Shown here in pieces: positions 1 through 9,024 of a stretch of 64,000 nucleotides of DNA. The stretch covers positions 372,001 to 436,000 of the forward strand of contig CANLLZ010000002.1 of NCBI GenBank assembly GCA_947492235.1, given 5' to 3'. The notes under the pieces were generated by a model, which saw only the letters and a list, made by a program, of their open reading frames with translations, did no database searches and was not told where the DNA came from. The position numbers were made by a program, and so were the translations under genes. Source of the DNA: an uncultured Altererythrobacter sp. Its GTDB lineage: Bacteria; Pseudomonadota; Alphaproteobacteria; Sphingomonadales; Sphingomonadaceae. Numbering within the stretch: position 1 is the first letter of the stretch; the number at the start of each line of letters is the position of its first letter.

Positions 1-342
1 CTTGGCCTCCAGCGAAGCCTCGAGCGCGCCGGGGAAATCCTGGCTGTAATAACGGGAATCGCCCATTTTGTTGAGCGCCAGTGCCTGCTCGGTCACCGGC
101 CCATCACTTGCCTCGACTGCCTTGAGATAAAGCTCCCATGCGGCCACAGCCTCTGCCGCCTGGCCCAGCGGATCGATCGCCTCGGCGGCGGCTTTCAGCG
201 CTGCGGGCGAGCCCTCTGCCGGAGCCTCTACCGGCGTATCTTCTGCGGTCTCCTGCGCCGATAGCGGAACAGCGACCAGTGCGGACATTCCGGCCAGTAA
301 TGTTGCGGCCTGCGTAAGCTTGCGAATGGGGTTTCTCCTCAT
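1..342 (-). CDS. Exported protein with TPR-like helices, C-terminus outside window
   Basis: The minus-strand frame is open from an ATG at 342 to the left edge, so only the first 114 residues are seen. It starts MRRNPIRK followed by a hydrophobic stretch and an A-x-A-type cleavage site (PLSAQE), which reads as a signal peptide. The mature part is acidic and Ala/Pro-rich, then forms helical segments (AWELYLKAVEAS, ALALNKMGDSRYYSQDFPGALEASLEAK) typical of tetratricopeptide repeats. It is transcribed divergently from the response regulator at 464. A role in envelope protein interaction is a guess from the fold only. Confidence 0.65.
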   Translation of the reverse strand, partial: MRRNPIRKLTQAATLLAGMSALVAVPLSAQETAEDTPVEAPAEGSPAALKAAAEAIDPLGQAAEAVAAWELYLKAVEASDGPVTEQALALNKMGDSRYYSQDFPGALEASLEAK

Positions 343-463
343 GCTTCGCCAGAAATGTGGGAAGCGCGAGCTTAACGCGCCATTATGTAACAGCAATTGT
401 AATTTTCTGTCTGGCGCGGTCTGGTCTAATACAGGCCATCGAACATCGCAGCAGAGCAACCCC

Positions 464-1138
464 ATGCGCATTCTCTACATCGAAGACGACAGCCAGCAGG
501 CCAGCGATGTCGCGGCGATGGTCGAGCGCGAGGGGCTGGTGCTCGACCATGCGGGCAATGGCGCGCATGGGCTGAAGGCGCTGGGCGGCGGGGACTATGA
601 TGTCGTCCTGCTCGACCGGATGCTGCCCGATATGAGCGGGATCGAGATCGTCTCGAAAATGCGCTCCGCCGGATCGGAAGTGCCGGTGCTGATGGTGTCG
701 GCGCTGGGCCGGTCGGAAAACCGGGTCGAGGGGCTGGATGCAGGCGTCGATGACTATCTGGCCAAACCTTTCGCCGCCGACGAATTGTTGGCCCGCCTGC
801 GCGCGCTGCACCGGCGTGCGTCGGGCGAAGGGAGCAGCGCGATCATCCTGTTCGGCGATATGGAATGCCATGTGAAGGCGCGCGCGGCCTATCGCCAGGG
901 CAAGCACATCGCGCTCAGCCCGAAGGAGTTCGAGCTGTTCCGGTATTTCATGCAGAATGGCGGCGAGGTGGTCACCCGCGTCATGCTGCTGAAGGATGTG
1001 TGGAACCTCGATTTCGATCCGCAGACCAATGTGGTGGACGTCAATGTCGGGCGGCTGCGGCGCAAGCTGGAGCAGGGTTTCGACAGTCCGGTGCTGGAGA
1101 CGATCTGGGGATCGGGCTACCGGCTGCGCGCTGTTTGA
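464..1138 (+). CDS. OmpR-family response regulator
   Basis: This 224-residue protein has an N-terminal receiver domain and a C-terminal winged-helix DNA-binding domain. The acidic pocket (E7, D8, D9), the phospho-acceptor D51 in VLLDRMLPD, and the conserved K in YLAKPFAADELL are all visible. The C-terminal half shows the OmpR/PhoB pattern LSPKEFELFRYFMQNGGEVVTR...VDVNVGRLRRKL. The frame is open further upstream, but the ATG at 464 gives the normal N-terminus MRILYIEDD. The histidine kinase starts 3 bases after its stop, so the two form one operon and a cognate pair. The regulated genes cannot be told from the sequence. Confidence 0.93.
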   Translation: MRILYIEDDSQQASDVAAMVEREGLVLDHAGNGAHGLKALGGGDYDVVLLDRMLPDMSGIEIVSKMRSAGSEVPVLMVSALGRSENRVEGLDAGVDDYLAKPFAADELLARLRALHRRASGEGSSAIILFGDMECHVKARAAYRQGKHIALSPKEFELFRYFMQNGGEVVTRVMLLKDVWNLDFDPQTNVVDVNVGRLRRKLEQGFDSPVLETIWGSGYRLRAV

Positions 1139-1141
1139 GCG

Positions 1142-2512
1142 ATGGACGACCCGCTTATCCCCCGTGCCCCTGCCTTTGCCAAGCGCTCGCTGGTCTGGCG
1201 CTGGCTGGCTGGCACATTGCTGGTCGGGCTGGCCGGGCTGGGCGTGCTTTTCATGGTGGTCGACCGGACGACGGCGGCCTCCAGCCGGCAGATCGTGGAG
1301 CAGGCGGTGGCCACCGATCTCGCCGGGCTGGTCGATATCTATGTCACCTCCGGCGAGGCGGAACTGAGCGCGCGGATCGCGGACCGGCTGGCTATGCCCG
1401 CCGCCGAAGGGGACGCGCGGCATTACCTCCTGAGCACGGGCGACGGGCGCAAGCTGGCGGGCGATCTGGAGCGCTGGCCGCAAATCTCTGCCGAGACATC
1501 GGAAATGGCGATCATCACGCCGCAAGGGCCGGGTATCGGCGGTCCGGTACTGGCGCAGGCGACCATGCTGGAGCCGGGCGTGCGATTGGTGGTGGGCCAC
1601 GAATTCGCCGCGCAGACCGCGATGCGCCGGGATATCCGCACCGGCTTTGCGCTGGCGGCGGCGGCGTTGCTGGCAGCCCTGCTGCTCTGGGCCTTCCTCG
1701 CGGCCCGCACGCTCAGGACGCGGGTGGACCGGGTCAACACGATGTTCCGGGCGATTGGCGACGGGGCGAGCGCCCCTGACCTGCCCGAAACCGGCCCGCC
1801 CGACGAGCTGGGCGAGCTGACCGCCCATGCGCTGGCGCTGAAGCACCGGATCGGCGCGCTGCTGGCCAGCCAGCGGCAAGTCAACGATCATCTCGCCCAC
1901 GAAATCCGCACGCCTTTGGTGCATCTCGATAACCGTCTGGCCGCGCTGGCCGATGGCCCGGAGAACGCATCTGCCGAAGCGCTGAATGCCGCGCGCGCGA
2001 ACATCCGCGATCTGGTCCAGCTGCTGGAAGGCCTGCTGGATATCGCCGTGACCGAGGCGCGTTCGGGCGAGCGGATCGGGCTGGTGCCGGTCGATCTGTC
2101 GGAGACCACCGCCAGCATCGCCGAACTGTTTGCCGACAGCGCGGAGGATATGGGCGTACGCTTCACCAGCGATATCGCGCCCGGCGTCACGCTGGCTGGC
2201 GACCGGCCCATGCTGCAGCGTCTGGTGTCCAACCTGCTCGACAATGCGCTGAAATTCACTCCCGCTGGCGGCGAAGTGCATCTGTCGTTGCGCGAGGGGC
2301 CGGAGCTTCGGGTGAGCGATACCGGCCCCGGCGTGCCCGATGACTGGAAAACACGAATTTTCCAGCGCTTCGAACGGGCCGAGAGCGATACAAACGGGCA
2401 CGGACTGGGGCTGGCCCTGTCGCAAGCGATTGCCCGGCGGCACGGCCTGACCATCCGCGTGCTGGACAACAATCCCGGCGCGGTGTTTGTTGTCGGCAAG
2501 AGGGAGCGCTAA
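1142..2512 (+). CDS. Sensor histidine kinase, membrane-bound
   Basis: This 456-residue kinase has a first membrane helix at about residues 20-42, a periplasmic sensor region of some 130 residues, and a second helix near 165-190. A HAMP-like linker follows, then the dimerisation box with the phospho-acceptor His in HLAHEIRTPL. The ATPase domain shows the N box (NLLDNALKF), the G1 box (DTGPGVPDD) and the G2 box (GHGLGLALS). It follows the response regulator at 464-1138 by 3 bases and is surely its partner. The sensor region resembles no domain I can name, so the signal is unknown. Confidence 0.93.
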   Translation: MDDPLIPRAPAFAKRSLVWRWLAGTLLVGLAGLGVLFMVVDRTTAASSRQIVEQAVATDLAGLVDIYVTSGEAELSARIADRLAMPAAEGDARHYLLSTGDGRKLAGDLERWPQISAETSEMAIITPQGPGIGGPVLAQATMLEPGVRLVVGHEFAAQTAMRRDIRTGFALAAAALLAALLLWAFLAARTLRTRVDRVNTMFRAIGDGASAPDLPETGPPDELGELTAHALALKHRIGALLASQRQVNDHLAHEIRTPLVHLDNRLAALADGPENASAEALNAARANIRDLVQLLEGLLDIAVTEARSGERIGLVPVDLSETTASIAELFADSAEDMGVRFTSDIAPGVTLAGDRPMLQRLVSNLLDNALKFTPAGGEVHLSLREGPELRVSDTGPGVPDDWKTRIFQRFERAESDTNGHGLGLALSQAIARRHGLTIRVLDNNPGAVFVVGKRER

Positions 2513-2513
2513 G

Positions 2514-3164
2514 ATGCTTGAACGCGCAATCGTGGCCGTGCTGGCTGGCCTGTGCGCCGGATGCGCGACAACGCCCGCCCCGCTGGCTTCTGCCGATAGC
2601 GAGCCGCTGGGCGAGGCGGTCGCAGCGGACGATCCGGTCGTGCGGACTGTGCAAACCATCGAGACAATTGGCGCACTGGAAGCGGAAGGCACGATTGCCG
2701 CAGCCGACTATCTGGACGGGATCAAGGCGCTACGCCGCGCCGGTGCACGGCCAAGCGTGGATGCGCCGGAGGAAGCCCCCGGGGAACAGGTTGCTCTCGA
2801 AACCCGCTGGCTCGCCGCCGCCCGCGCGCTTGATCCGTCCGCGAGCATTCCGCCGATGCGTGGCCGGGTGCTTGGCCCGTCCTACCAGCGCGGCACAGTT
2901 GCGGCAGGCTCTGCCAAAGTCACCACGCAGCTGTATCTGGCAGGCAAGAAGGCCAAAGTCGCGCTTGCGGGACAGGGCCCGGCGGCAGCGCGGTCCGGCT
3001 TGCGGCTGGAGATACGTCAGTCCGATGGCAAACCGGTCTGCCTGCGCCCCTCCGGCTCGGGCAAAACCGGATGCGAGTGGATCCCGCTGTTTTCAGGCCG
3101 CTACGAGATCACGGTGGCCAATTCCGGTCCGGAACCGGTGCAGTTCACGCTTGTATCGAACTGA
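2514..3164 (+). CDS. Small lipoprotein downstream of a two-component system
   Basis: This 216-residue protein begins MLERAIVAVLAGLCAGC, a signal peptide ending in a lipobox with the acylated Cys near residue 17. The remainder is Ala/Pro-rich. It has one likely beta-sandwich segment at the C-terminus (LRLEIRQSDGKPVCLRPSGSGKTGCEWIPLFSGRYEITVANSG) holding two Cys that could pair in the periplasm; the pattern looks like a pre-peptidase C-terminal or Ig-like fold. The start lies 1 base after the kinase stop, so it is probably co-transcribed and may be an accessory or target of that system. No family is firmly recognised. Confidence 0.75.
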   Translation: MLERAIVAVLAGLCAGCATTPAPLASADSEPLGEAVAADDPVVRTVQTIETIGALEAEGTIAAADYLDGIKALRRAGARPSVDAPEEAPGEQVALETRWLAAARALDPSASIPPMRGRVLGPSYQRGTVAAGSAKVTTQLYLAGKKAKVALAGQGPAAARSGLRLEIRQSDGKPVCLRPSGSGKTGCEWIPLFSGRYEITVANSGPEPVQFTLVSN

Positions 3165-3179
3165 GCGGCGCGGCGAGTC

Positions 3180-5243
3180 TCAATCGCCCGTCGCTGCCGG
3201 TTCCGCCTCCCCTGGATCCACGCGGTATTTCTCGAACCAAGCCAGCGTGTAATCGGTCTTCGCATTGAGCAGCGAGGGCCGCCCGGCAATGCCGTGATTG
3301 GTATCGGGGATGCGCACCATAACGCTCGGTATCTCGCGCAATTGCAGCGCCTGATAGAATTGCTCGGTTTCCGAGATTGGCGTGCGGTAATCTTCCTCGC
3401 CGGTAATCAGCATGGTCGGCGTTTCGACATTGCCGACCAGAGAGAGGGGTGACCGCTCCCAGTAATGGTCCAGATGCTCCCATGGCGGGCCGGGGAACTG
3501 GTTGGCGATCTGGCCGATATAGCTGTCCGCCGTCAGCACTTTGGAAACCCAGTTGATCACCGGCTTGGCCGCCACGGCTGCATTGAAGCGGTCCGTCAGG
3601 CCGATGGCATAGGCCGCCGCGATCCCGCCCGCCGAACCGCCTGCGATGAACAGATTGTCCTTGTCCGCGAAGCCGCTGTTGATCGCCCAATCGACCGCCG
3701 ACATGTGATCGGCAAAATCGTCGGGGCTGGAATATTTGTATTTCAGCAAATTGGCGAATTCACTGCCATAGCCGATCGAGCCGCGATGATTGTCGTAGAT
3801 CACGACATATCCGGCGGCGGCCATGCGTTGCAGCTCGGCGGAGAAATGCGGCCCGTAGGCAAGATGCGGCCCGCCATGGATTTCGATGATCAGCGGATAG
3901 GTTTTGCCCGCCTGATAGCCCGGCGGAGTGATCATCCAGCCATCGATGGCCAGTCCGTCGAGCGAAGAAGCATAGGTAAACGCGCGCACCTCGCCCAGAT
4001 CGCGGTGGGCGAGCAAATCTTCGTTCAGCCGGGTCAATTGACGCGTCTGGCCCCGGCGCGTGGAATAAAGGTCCGCAGGGCGCTGCGCGCTGCCCTTGGT
4101 ATAGACCAGCGCTCCGCCGGGCCCCGCATCATAGGTGCCGCTGACATAGGGCCTCCCGATGGTCGTCCCGCCAATGCCCTCCACCGCGAGGCGGCGCTGG
4201 CCGCTGGTGCTGACCACGCCGATATTGTTCACGCCGCGATTCTGGTAGGTGAAAGCAATCTCGCTCCGGCCCAGCCATTGGACATTGCCCGCCCGGCGGT
4301 CGAGCCCTTCAGTCAGATTGCGGACGTTCCCGCCTGCCCGGTCCATCAGGAACACATTGGTCGGCACGAATGGCTCGCGCGCATTGCTGTATCCCAGAAA
4401 AGCGACCGAGCGCCCATCGGGGGAGACTTGCGGGCTGGTCTCCACACCGGGGGTCTGCGTGAGCCGGGTCAGCGCGCCCGATGCGACACTGACCGAGAAC
4501 AGATCGGCTTCGCGCGATTGCAGTTCCCAATCCGCGTTGCGGTTGGCCGAGAAAAGGATTTCCTGCCCGTCGGGGCTGAAGGACAGGCTGCCCCCGTGAT
4601 TGAAATCGCCCTTAGTCAGCTGGCGCGCGGTGCCTCCGTCGGCGGGAATCGCGAACACATGGTCGTAAGCGAGTTCGAGGAAGCCTGCTCCATTCGAGCG
4701 ATAGCGCGCGCGGTCGATCAGCTTGGGTGCTTCGGCCCACTCAGCCCCTTCGGGTTTATTCGGGCTGCTGACCAGTTTCTCGGCTTTCCCCTTCACCGCC
4801 ATGGTGAAAGCCAGCATCGTGCCATCGGGTGACCATGTCAGGTCGCCCGGCCCTTCGCCGAATGTGCCGAGCAGCGCGTCGCGGCCGCTATCCAGATAGT
4901 GCACATACAGCCCGGTGCGTCCTGAAGTGCGCTTCATATAGGCGATGCGCTTGCCATCCGGCGACCAGACAGGCGAGCGGTAGGAGCCCCCGTCGGCCAG
5001 CAGGGGCTGATGCGAGGAGCCATCCAGATCGACAATCCACACCTGCGAGACCGTGCGGTCCGTCATGATATCGTTCGACCGGCGGACATAGATCGCCTGC
5101 GTCCCGTCGGGTGAAATCTCCGGCGAGTCCGCCCATTCCAGATCGAACACGTCCTCTGCCGTAAACAGGCGGGGGCCGTCCTCGGCGGCAGCGGATGTGG
5201 CGAGAGTGGCTGCGAGAGCCGCCGAACACAGTAGTCGTTTCAT
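3180..5243 (-). CDS. S9-family prolyl oligopeptidase, exported
   Basis: This 687-residue serine peptidase starts at an ATG at 5243 with a signal peptide (MKRLLCSAALAATLATSAAAED), so it acts in the periplasm. Residues 30-400 carry WD40-like beta-propeller repeats (SPDGTQAIYVRR, WSPDGKRIAYMKR, SFSPDGQEILFSANR, SPDGRSVAFLGY). The C-terminal alpha/beta-hydrolase domain has the nucleophile in GGSAGG near residue 537, an Asp in TGEEDYRTP, and a His in DTNHGI. It removes short peptides from oligopeptides, as do dipeptidyl peptidases of family S9. The frame runs open far upstream through the neighbouring opposite-strand gene, but that extension is not coding. Confidence 0.9.
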   Translation of the reverse strand: MKRLLCSAALAATLATSAAAEDGPRLFTAEDVFDLEWADSPEISPDGTQAIYVRRSNDIMTDRTVSQVWIVDLDGSSHQPLLADGGSYRSPVWSPDGKRIAYMKRTSGRTGLYVHYLDSGRDALLGTFGEGPGDLTWSPDGTMLAFTMAVKGKAEKLVSSPNKPEGAEWAEAPKLIDRARYRSNGAGFLELAYDHVFAIPADGGTARQLTKGDFNHGGSLSFSPDGQEILFSANRNADWELQSREADLFSVSVASGALTRLTQTPGVETSPQVSPDGRSVAFLGYSNAREPFVPTNVFLMDRAGGNVRNLTEGLDRRAGNVQWLGRSEIAFTYQNRGVNNIGVVSTSGQRRLAVEGIGGTTIGRPYVSGTYDAGPGGALVYTKGSAQRPADLYSTRRGQTRQLTRLNEDLLAHRDLGEVRAFTYASSLDGLAIDGWMITPPGYQAGKTYPLIIEIHGGPHLAYGPHFSAELQRMAAAGYVVIYDNHRGSIGYGSEFANLLKYKYSSPDDFADHMSAVDWAINSGFADKDNLFIAGGSAGGIAAAYAIGLTDRFNAAVAAKPVINWVSKVLTADSYIGQIANQFPGPPWEHLDHYWERSPLSLVGNVETPTMLITGEEDYRTPISETEQFYQALQLREIPSVMVRIPDTNHGIAGRPSLLNAKTDYTLAWFEKYRVDPGEAEPAATGD

Positions 5244-5405
5244 GCAAAAGCTCCCCCGGCAATCGAACGCTGGCCGGCAGCTTGCGCAATGCCCCTCGGC
5301 ATAGCAACCGCATAATCGCGCCGGTTGCATGGCACCGCGTAGCATTTGTGCGAGTTGCCGCTGCCCCGGCCCGATGCGAAATCCTTGCGCCGAAAGGCCT
5401 GCGCT

Positions 5406-7112
5406 ATGAGCAACGAACACGATCTGGTTATCCGCGGCGGGACCATCGCCGACGGCACGGGCGGCGATCTGCTCACCGGTGATATTGCTGTTGCAGACGG
5501 GGTGATTACCGCCATCGGCACGGTCCCCGGCACAGGCGCCGAGGAAATCGAGGCCAAGGGCCGCATCGTCACGCCCGGCTTTATCGATGTGCACACCCAT
5601 TATGACGGCCAGTGCATCTGGGCAGAAGAACTGAGCCCCTCCTCCTCGCACGGCGTCACCATGGCGATCATGGGCAATTGCGGCGTCGGCTTTGCGCCCT
5701 GCCGCGCGCCCGATCACGACATGCTGATCAATGTCATGGAAGGGGTGGAGGATATTCCCGGCGTGGTGATGGCCGATGGCCTGCCGTGGAACTGGGAGAC
5801 CTTTCCCGAATATCTCGACACGGTCGAGCGCGGGAAGCGCGATATCGATGTCGCCGCCTATCTTCCGCATTCCCCGCTCAGGGTCTACGCAATGGGGGAG
5901 CGGGGCGCGGGGCGCGAGCCTGCCAATGCCGACGATCTGGCGCTGATGAGGCAGCTGACCAGCGAAGCGATCAGGGCCGGCGCGCTGGGCTTCGCCTCCT
6001 CCCGCCTGTCGATCCACAAAACCGCCGATGGCGACTCCATCCCCACATTCGAGGCGGATGTGGCCGAGCTGGAGGCGATTTGCAGCGGGATGGCCGATGC
6101 GGGCAGCGGCACCTTCCAGATTGTGCTCGACGCATTCCAGGGGTGGGACCGCGAATATCAGGTCATCGAGCGCGTGGTATCGGCCACCAGGCGGCCCGCG
6201 ACCTTCACGCTTGCCTCGGGCAATGACGCGCCGCCGCGCTGGCGCAAGGTGCTGGGCATGCTGGAGGAAACCAACGCCAGAGGCGGGCAAGCAACGGCCC
6301 AGATCATGCCCCGCCCCATCGGGCTGATCGCGGGGCTGGAGCTGACCGTGCACCCCTTCGTGCTGTGCCCCAGCTGGGCGAAAATTGCGGACCTCTCCAT
6401 CGCGGAGCAAGTCGCAGCGATGCGCGATCCCGATTTGCGCGCCGCGCTGATCACGGAGGAGTTCGAGGAAGGCCACCCGTTCAACGAACTGGCCCGCGAC
6501 TGGCGCTGGCTGTTTCCGCTGGACGACCCGCCGGATTACGCACCTCCTGCAGAGATGAGCATGGCAGGGCAAGCGGCGGCCAGAGGCTGCACTCCGCAGG
6601 AAATCGCCTATGACCGTATCCTCGAAACGGAAGGCAAGGGGCTGTTTCTCGCCGCGCTCGGCAATTACGAGAACGCCACGCTCGACAGCGCGCACGAAAT
6701 GCTCAGCCACCAGCATTGCATCCCCGGCCTTGGCGATGGCGGCGCGCATTACGGCGCGATTTGCGATGCGAGCTATTCCACTTATCTGCTGACCCAGTTC
6801 GTCAAGGGCGACGGCCCGCTGCACTTCGAGCTGGCAGAGGCGGTGCATATGCTGGGCAACAAGGCGGCGCGCGCGGTCGGCCTGCCGGATCGCGGCCTGC
6901 TGAAAGTGGGCGGCAAGGCAGATATCAATGTGATCGATCTGGACAATCTCAGGCTCCATCTGCCTGAAATCGTCCGCGATCTGCCCGCAGGGGGCAGACG
7001 GCTGCACCAGCGGGCCACCGGCTATGACGCGACCATCGTCTCGGGCGAGATCATCCGGCGGTTCGACCAGTCGACCGGCGCGCGGCCGGGCAAGCTGGTC
7101 AGGGCCGCCTGA
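5406..7112 (+). CDS. N-acyl-D-amino-acid deacylase-like amidohydrolase
   Basis: This 568-residue protein belongs to the amidohydrolase/D-aminoacylase family. It has the N-terminal beta-sandwich (DLVIRGGTIADGTGG), the metal-binding HxH in GFIDVHTHYDGQ near residue 62, a central TIM-barrel (MGNCGVGFAPC), and a late metal or active-site Asp in GLGDGGAHYG. The start chosen is the ATG at 5406, which gives the usual family N-terminus; the frame is open 60 bases further. It is divergent from the S9 peptidase at 3180-5243. Neighbour context suggests amino acid or peptide salvage, but the natural substrate cannot be told; related proteins also act on dihydropyrimidine-like rings. Confidence 0.87.
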   Translation: MSNEHDLVIRGGTIADGTGGDLLTGDIAVADGVITAIGTVPGTGAEEIEAKGRIVTPGFIDVHTHYDGQCIWAEELSPSSSHGVTMAIMGNCGVGFAPCRAPDHDMLINVMEGVEDIPGVVMADGLPWNWETFPEYLDTVERGKRDIDVAAYLPHSPLRVYAMGERGAGREPANADDLALMRQLTSEAIRAGALGFASSRLSIHKTADGDSIPTFEADVAELEAICSGMADAGSGTFQIVLDAFQGWDREYQVIERVVSATRRPATFTLASGNDAPPRWRKVLGMLEETNARGGQATAQIMPRPIGLIAGLELTVHPFVLCPSWAKIADLSIAEQVAAMRDPDLRAALITEEFEEGHPFNELARDWRWLFPLDDPPDYAPPAEMSMAGQAAARGCTPQEIAYDRILETEGKGLFLAALGNYENATLDSAHEMLSHQHCIPGLGDGGAHYGAICDASYSTYLLTQFVKGDGPLHFELAEAVHMLGNKAARAVGLPDRGLLKVGGKADINVIDLDNLRLHLPEIVRDLPAGGRRLHQRATGYDATIVSGEIIRRFDQSTGARPGKLVRAA

Positions 7113-7196
7113 TATACCGGGCGCAGCTTGGCGAACGGAGCCCAAACGCGGTAAGGCACCGGCCTGATCGATAGGTTATCGATTTGGGGAGAAGCC

Positions 7197-8129
7197 ATGA
7201 ACCCGGATGACACAGCTTTGGAGGCCGCCACGAGCCAAATCGCTGAAGCCCAGCAGGATGCCAAGCGCCGCCCCTCGATTGCGGGCTTTTTCGACGAGGC
7301 GACCAACACCGTCAGCTATGTGGTGCACGATCCCGCCACACGGGAAGCGGCGATCATCGACTCGGTGCTCGATTACGAAGCGGCGTCGGGGCGGACATCC
7401 TATGGCTCGGCCGAGCGGATCATCGAATATGTGACTGCGCATGATCTGAGCGTGGTCTGGCTGATCGAGACCCATGCCCATGCCGATCACATTTCGGCTG
7501 CGCCCTATCTGCAGGAAAAGCTCGGCGGGAAACTCGCTATCGGGAAAGAGATCATCCAGGTGCAGGATGTCTTCGGCAAACTGTTCAATGCGGGCACCGA
7601 TTTCGAACGGGACGGTTCGCAATTCGACCATCTGTTCGTCGATGGCGAGACGTTCAGCTTGGGCACGATCGCGGGCATCGCGCTGCATGTGCCGGGTCAT
7701 ACTCCGGCCGACATGGCCTTCATCATCGGCGATGCGGCCTTTGTGGGCGACACGATGTTCATGCCCGATTTCGGCACGGCGCGGGCGGACTTTCCGGGCG
7801 GAGACGCGCGGCAATTGTTCCGCTCGATCCGCCGCCTGCTCTTGCTGCCGGGCGCGACACGGCTGTTCCTGTGCCACGATTACAAGGCGCCGGGGCGCGA
7901 TGAATATGCGTGGGAGACCACCGTGGAGCAGCAACGAACCAGCAATGTGCATGTGCGCGACGGTGTGACCGAGGATGAATTTGTCGCCCTGCGCACCTCG
8001 CGCGATGCGACGCTTTCCATGCCGGGTCTGATCCTGCCATCGGTGCAGGTGAATATCAGGGGCGGCCGCCTGCCGGAGCCGGAGGATAACGGTGTGAGCT
8101 ACATCAAGATACCGGTGAACGCGGTATGA
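7197..8129 (+). CDS. MBL-fold persulfide dioxygenase-like (ETHE1/Blh type)
   Basis: This 310-residue metallo-beta-lactamase-fold protein has the metal-binding THAHADH motif (ETHAHADHISAAPYLQ), later His residues in HVPGHTPAD, an Asp in GDTMF, and a His in LFLCHDY. These fit the ETHE1/Blh group of non-heme iron persulfide dioxygenases, which oxidise glutathione persulfide to sulfite. The next gene overlaps its stop by 4 bases and encodes half of a YeeE/YedE transporter. This is the pairing known from bacterial sulfide-detoxification operons. No BigR-type ArsR regulator is seen in the 84-base gap upstream, so regulation is unknown. Confidence 0.85.
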   Translation: MNPDDTALEAATSQIAEAQQDAKRRPSIAGFFDEATNTVSYVVHDPATREAAIIDSVLDYEAASGRTSYGSAERIIEYVTAHDLSVVWLIETHAHADHISAAPYLQEKLGGKLAIGKEIIQVQDVFGKLFNAGTDFERDGSQFDHLFVDGETFSLGTIAGIALHVPGHTPADMAFIIGDAAFVGDTMFMPDFGTARADFPGGDARQLFRSIRRLLLLPGATRLFLCHDYKAPGRDEYAWETTVEQQRTSNVHVRDGVTEDEFVALRTSRDATLSMPGLILPSVQVNIRGGRLPEPEDNGVSYIKIPVNAV

Positions 8130-8575
8130 TGCTGCCCGGCTTTCCGGACGCCGCGCCGCTCGCAGGGCTTGCAGGAGGCGTCCTTATCGGGCTCGCAGCG
8201 GCGCTGATGCTGCTCGGCATGGGGCGCATTGCAGGCATATCCGGGATCGCAGCCCGCGCGACCGGCCTTTCCGATGGCAGCCTGCCGCGCAGCTCGGCCT
8301 GGGCGTTCGTGATCGGGTTGCCTGCGGGCGCGCTGCTGGTGATGCTCGCCAATGGCGGCCTGCCTGCCAATTTCGCCTCGCCATGGATTCTGGCGCTGGC
8401 CGGACTGGTGGTCGGGATCGGGACGCGCCTGGGAAGCGGCTGCACCAGCGGGCACGGCGTGTGCGGGATGAGCCGGTTTTCGCAGCGTTCGATAGTGGCC
8501 ACGCTGACCTTCATGGTCACAGGCTTTGCCACCGTCGCGGTGATGAACGCGCTGGGTCTGGTGGTGCTGCCATGA
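8126..8575 (+). CDS. YeeE/YedE-family sulfur transporter, first half (PmpA-like)
   Basis: This 149-residue membrane protein has about four hydrophobic helices and the family motif GTRLGSGCTSGHGVCGMSRFS, with the conserved Cys residues that bind or pass sulfur species. It overlaps the persulfide dioxygenase-like gene by 4 bases and the second transporter half by 4 bases, so all three are translationally coupled. Split YeeE-type pairs (PmpA/PmpB) accompany persulfide dioxygenase in related bacteria and are thought to move thiosulfate or reduced sulfur across the inner membrane. The exact substrate is inference. Confidence 0.85.
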   Translation: MMLPGFPDAAPLAGLAGGVLIGLAAALMLLGMGRIAGISGIAARATGLSDGSLPRSSAWAFVIGLPAGALLVMLANGGLPANFASPWILALAGLVVGIGTRLGSGCTSGHGVCGMSRFSQRSIVATLTFMVTGFATVAVMNALGLVVLP

Positions 8576-8991
8576 GCGGGCGTATCCTCGTTCCGGCTCT
8601 ATCGGGCACGATCTTCGGCGCCGGTCTGGCGCTGGGCGGCATGACCGACCCGGCGAGAGTGCGCGGCTTTCTCGACCTGCTGGGCGATTGGGACCCGACG
8701 CTGGCCTTCGTGATGGGCGGAGCAGTGCTGGTGATGGTTGCCGCATGGCGCATCCAGCCACGGCTGGCCCGGCCCCTGTTCGCAGACGGCTTCGCCCTTC
8801 CCGGCACCAGCGATCTGACCCCGCGCCTGATCGGCGGATCGGCGCTGTTCGGGGTCGGATGGGGCATTGCCGGGCTATGTCCGGGCCCGGGAATCGCTGC
8901 GCTGGTAATCGAACCAGTGTCGGCAGCAATATTTGTCGCAGCGATGCTCGCAGGAATGGCTCTCGTCCGCCTGTTCGAACGCGCGGGCTGA
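8572..8991 (+). CDS. YeeE/YedE-family sulfur transporter, second half (PmpB-like)
   Basis: This 139-residue, four-helix membrane protein has the conserved segments SGTIFGAGLALGGMTDPARVRGFLD and WGIAGLCPGPGIAAL, the latter with the single functional Cys of this half. The ATG at 8572 overlaps the stop of the previous gene (ATGA), which fits a two-part transporter made from one transcript. It closes the three-gene sulfide/persulfide operon. The next gene is on the opposite strand. Confidence 0.85.
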   Translation: MSGRILVPALSGTIFGAGLALGGMTDPARVRGFLDLLGDWDPTLAFVMGGAVLVMVAAWRIQPRLARPLFADGFALPGTSDLTPRLIGGSALFGVGWGIAGLCPGPGIAALVIEPVSAAIFVAAMLAGMALVRLFERAG

Positions 8992-9024
8992 GATCAGCCA
9001 GCCGCCCGGAGGCGGAGCGACGCC

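Noticed and set aside
383-2692. Long minus-strand open frame opposite the two-component genes
   Set aside because: Low-complexity Arg/Gln/His/Ala product with no domain; it is the antisense shadow of GC-rich codons of the regulator and kinase.
5244-7145. Upstream extension of the S9 peptidase frame through the amidohydrolase gene
   Set aside because: A signal peptide starts at 5243 and the extension is antisense to a well-supported gene, so it is not a fusion.
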